This document shows positions 61,879 to 64,000 of a DNA stretch of 64,000 nt, in pieces (position 1 is the stretch's first letter; each line of letters opens with the position of its first letter). Source of the DNA: CASICS01 sp045564455 (GTDB lineage Bacteria; Pseudomonadota; Gammaproteobacteria; Magnimaribacterales; AG-339-G14). Both the position numbers and the translations under genes were made by a program. The notes below the pieces were generated by a model. It did no database searches. It had not been told where the DNA came from and saw only the letters and a list, made by a program, of their open reading frames with translations. The DNA is taken from contig JBJLHG010000002.1 of NCBI GenBank assembly GCA_045564455.1, forward strand, positions 620,001 through 684,000, written 5' to 3'.

Positions 61879-63855
61879 ATGAAAAACTTTGTATATTTTT
61901 TTGTATTTATTTCTATATTAATTTCATGTTCTGATATCAATTACCAGACACACTCTTCTAAATTGTCTCAAGAAGATATCCTTGCTTTAGGTAAAAAAAA
62001 TACGGCAAGACCAGATCCAAATCCATACAAAAATGCATATTTTGGAGACCTTCACGTTCATACTGAAAATTCTTTTGATGCATATACTTTTGGAACAACT
62101 GCTACTCCAGATGATGCTTATAAGTATGCTCAAGGTGAGGCTATTCCTCATCCATCTGGATATCAAATTCAACTCAGTCGGCCTTTAGATTTTTATGCAG
62201 TAACAGATCATGGAGTCTTTCTAGGCGTGATAAAGGAAGCAGCAAATACATCTTCTAAAATTTCAAACTATGAAGTTTTTAAACCTATTCACAAAATAAA
62301 TGAAAATGTGAGTGGCAGTTTATTCTCAATAATTAGAAGAAGCGGTCTCTTTAGGAAGTTAGGACAAGAATTAGGAGAAAACATTCTTGATGGAACAGTA
62401 GATAGAGGTGCTATTGAAGAAATTAGTCGAACGGTTTGGCAAGAAACAATTGCTGCGGCAAATCGAGCTTATAGGCCAGGAATTTTTACTACTTTTGCTG
62501 CCTATGAATATACATCTTCAGAGGAATTATATGATAATTATTTACACCGAAATGTAATCTTTCAAGATACTAAAAATTTGCCAAAAACACTTTTTATCAG
62601 AGGTGATAGTCTGAATCCTGAAGATTTGTGGGATTGGATGGATAGACTGAGAGATGAAGGAATAGAAAGTTTAGCAATACCTCATAATTCAAATATATCT
62701 GGCGGCGCTGCCTTTGAAATGACTTATTACAATGGCGATCCTATAGATGAAGCATACGCTAAACAAAGATCTATAAATGAACCATTAGTTGAGATTACTC
62801 AGGCTAAAGGAACATCAGAAACACATCCCTTGCTTTCTAAAAATGATGAGTGGGCAGCATTTGAATTGCCTGCTGATGATGAAGCAAAACTTCTTGAATA
62901 TGCCAAAGGAAGTTATGTCCGAAATGCGTATTTGAGAGGATTAACTTTATCTGAACAAGGGTTAACAAACCCTTATAAGTTTGGTCTTGCCGGAGCAAGT
63001 GATACTCATGTTGGTGGAGGATCATATAACGAAGAAACCTTCTTTTCTAAAGTTGGTATATTGGATGGTAGGCCTGACATGAGAGGCTCCATACCATTTA
63101 ATTGGGCTTTAGCCACAACTGCAAAGGTAATTGGATCAGATTTTATTACTGAAATAGATGGAAAAAACTACACATCTGGTCCCGCAAAAAGACTCATTGG
63201 TTTTTCAGCTTCAGGTCTAACAGGTGTCTGGGCTGAAGAAAATACTCGAGAAGCAATTTACGATGCTTTTCGACGCAAAGAAACTTTTGCTACTAGTGGC
63301 CCGAGAATTAAAGTTCGTTTTTTTGCCGGATACAATTTAGATAAATCTAATTTGAATGATGTTAGCCTTTTAAAAGATTTATATTCAAAAGGGACTCCAA
63401 TGGGAGGCACGCTAAATATTGAGGAAAGTAAAAATCCTAGATTTCTTGTTTGGGCGATTGCTGATTCTTTAGGAGCTCCGTTACAAAGAGTTCAGATTAT
63501 CAAAGGATGGCTTGAAGGCGAAGAACAAAAAGAAAAAGTATTCGATGTAGCTTGTTCAGATGGTCTAAGTGTTGATCCAAAAACTAATCGATGTCCTGAT
63601 AATGAAGCAAGTGTTTATATGGAAGATTGCTCAATCAGCAATAATGGAAATAAAGAAATAAAAACTTTTTGGCAAGATCCCGAATTCAACCAAGAACAAG
63701 AAGCATTTTATTATTCAAGAGTTCTTGAAAACCCTGTATGTAGATGGTCGACTTGGGATGCAATCAGAGTAGAGGAAAAACCTAGATCTGATATACCTGC
63801 AACGATTCAAGAGAGAGCTTGGTCATCTCCAATTTGGTTTAATTCAAGCCTGTAA
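61879..63855 (+). CDS. DUF3604 family lipoprotein
   Basis: A 658-aa predicted exported protein. A signal peptide with lipobox LISC gives lipidation at Cys17. The DUF3604 core follows, starting YFGDLHVHTENSFDAYTFG near 54-72 with an HxH metal motif of PHP/amidohydrolase type; later motifs include YAVTDHGVFLG, TTFAAYEYTSSE, AIPHNSN and GASDTHVGGGSYNE. The family is widespread in marine bacteria and has no assigned reaction. It follows the amidohydrolase after 20 bases and may act with it. Confidence 0.85.
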   Translation: MKNFVYFFVFISILISCSDINYQTHSSKLSQEDILALGKKNTARPDPNPYKNAYFGDLHVHTENSFDAYTFGTTATPDDAYKYAQGEAIPHPSGYQIQLSRPLDFYAVTDHGVFLGVIKEAANTSSKISNYEVFKPIHKINENVSGSLFSIIRRSGLFRKLGQELGENILDGTVDRGAIEEISRTVWQETIAAANRAYRPGIFTTFAAYEYTSSEELYDNYLHRNVIFQDTKNLPKTLFIRGDSLNPEDLWDWMDRLRDEGIESLAIPHNSNISGGAAFEMTYYNGDPIDEAYAKQRSINEPLVEITQAKGTSETHPLLSKNDEWAAFELPADDEAKLLEYAKGSYVRNAYLRGLTLSEQGLTNPYKFGLAGASDTHVGGGSYNEETFFSKVGILDGRPDMRGSIPFNWALATTAKVIGSDFITEIDGKNYTSGPAKRLIGFSASGLTGVWAEENTREAIYDAFRRKETFATSGPRIKVRFFAGYNLDKSNLNDVSLLKDLYSKGTPMGGTLNIEESKNPRFLVWAIADSLGAPLQRVQIIKGWLEGEEQKEKVFDVACSDGLSVDPKTNRCPDNEASVYMEDCSISNNGNKEIKTFWQDPEFNQEQEAFYYSRVLENPVCRWSTWDAIRVEEKPRSDIPATIQERAWSSPIWFNSSL

Positions 63856-63876
63856 TTTTTATAAAAAATTATTACA
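63851..63876. terminator. possible bidirectional terminator between convergent genes
   Basis: An AT-rich inverted repeat starts TGTAATTTTTATAAAAA (63851-63867) and ends ATTACA (63871-63876), with stems TGTAAT/ATTACA and TTTTT/AAAAA around AT and a three-base bulge. It contains both stop codons. With no G+C in the stem core it is a weak candidate. Confidence 0.3.
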
Positions 63877-64000
63877 AGTTAGAAATCATTTGCTCTGTTA
63901 ATTCCCAAAGTTTTGCGGCTTCGTCTGTATCAACCGCCCAATCAGCTACACCTTCATAACGAGCTTCTGGACCATCACTTTGTCTTGGAGCAACATCACA
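63872..64000 (-). CDS. C-terminus of a probable short-chain dehydrogenase (partial at right edge)
   Basis: The last 42 codons of a minus-strand gene, in frame from the window edge to a TAA at 63872-63874. The visible sequence includes PEARYEGVADWAVDTDEAAK and ends KLWELTEQMISNL. The closing LWELTE pattern resembles the C-termini of retinol-dehydrogenase-like SDR proteins, but the cofactor and catalytic regions lie outside the window. The rest of the 3' gap holds only the inverted repeat at 63851-63876. Confidence 0.6.
   Translation of the reverse strand, partial: CDVAPRQSDGPEARYEGVADWAVDTDEAAKLWELTEQMISNL

Overview
The window is a compact, AT-rich (roughly one third G+C by eye) bacterial chromosome segment. 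Gene orders such as dapA-bamC-purC, fmdB-aspS-yebC-...-ybgC-tolQRAB-pal-cpoB, isc-ndk-rodZ-ispG-hisS-yfgM-bamB-der and sdhCDAB-sucCD are typical of Gammaproteobacteria. The low G+C, spacers of a few bases, overlapping gene ends and trimmed operons suggest a streamlined marine lineage; a SAR86-type organism is my best guess, by inference only. There is no rRNA, CRISPR array, insertion sequence or prophage. One tRNA (Lys) is present. No gene-free stretch exceeds 300 bases.

Layout. 1-3744: partial gene, thioesterase, fdxA, pncC/cinA, recA with a near-perfect LexA box, and an editing-domain-less proS. 3812-12385: fmdB, aspS, yebC, a PD-(D/E)XK nuclease sitting where ruvC-ruvA-ruvB normally lie, ybgC, the Tol-Pal envelope system, tRNA-Lys, crcB and a HIT protein. 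12382-18020: bepA, a PerM permease, bcp, dapA, bamC, purC. 18012-22932: a minus-strand operon for a 2-oxoacid:ferredoxin oxidoreductase (alpha, beta) led by a GltD-like flavoprotein with an integrase-like N-terminal domain. 23211-37937: a long plus-strand run carrying Fe-S assembly (iscSUA-fdx-iscX, no iscR or hscBA), ndk, rodZ, ispG, hisS, yfgM, bamB, der, succinate dehydrogenase and succinyl-CoA synthetase. 37912-50969: accessory metabolism, including a PhyH dioxygenase, a carboxyltransferase lacking a biotin domain, photolyase, acyl-CoA dehydrogenase, esterase lipoprotein, undecaprenyl-phosphate sugar-phosphate transferase, class II aldolase and fumC. 50973-64000: MFS carrier, guaBA, a DsbA-fold isomerase, an enoyl-CoA hydratase/isomerase, a YdjM-like membrane hydrolase, methyltransferase, aldo/keto reductase, amidohydrolase, DUF3604 lipoprotein and the tail of a probable SDR.

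How they work together. The KorAB-type enzyme, sdhCDAB, sucCD and fumC can supply the oxoglutarate-to-malate part of the TCA cycle. sucAB is absent from the sdh-suc cluster, so KorAB may carry the oxoglutarate step with ferredoxin (fdxA or the flavoprotein) as electron partner. The isc genes would supply clusters for these enzymes and for IspG. Tol-Pal, BamB, BamC, BepA and YfgM serve the outer membrane.

The strongest leads are the nuclease in the ruvC position, the integrase-like domain fused to an oxidoreductase, three TGTACCT copies between the kor and isc operons, a repeated GACATWATGTC palindrome on both sides of sucCD-phyH, and a candidate structured RNA before the photolyase gene.
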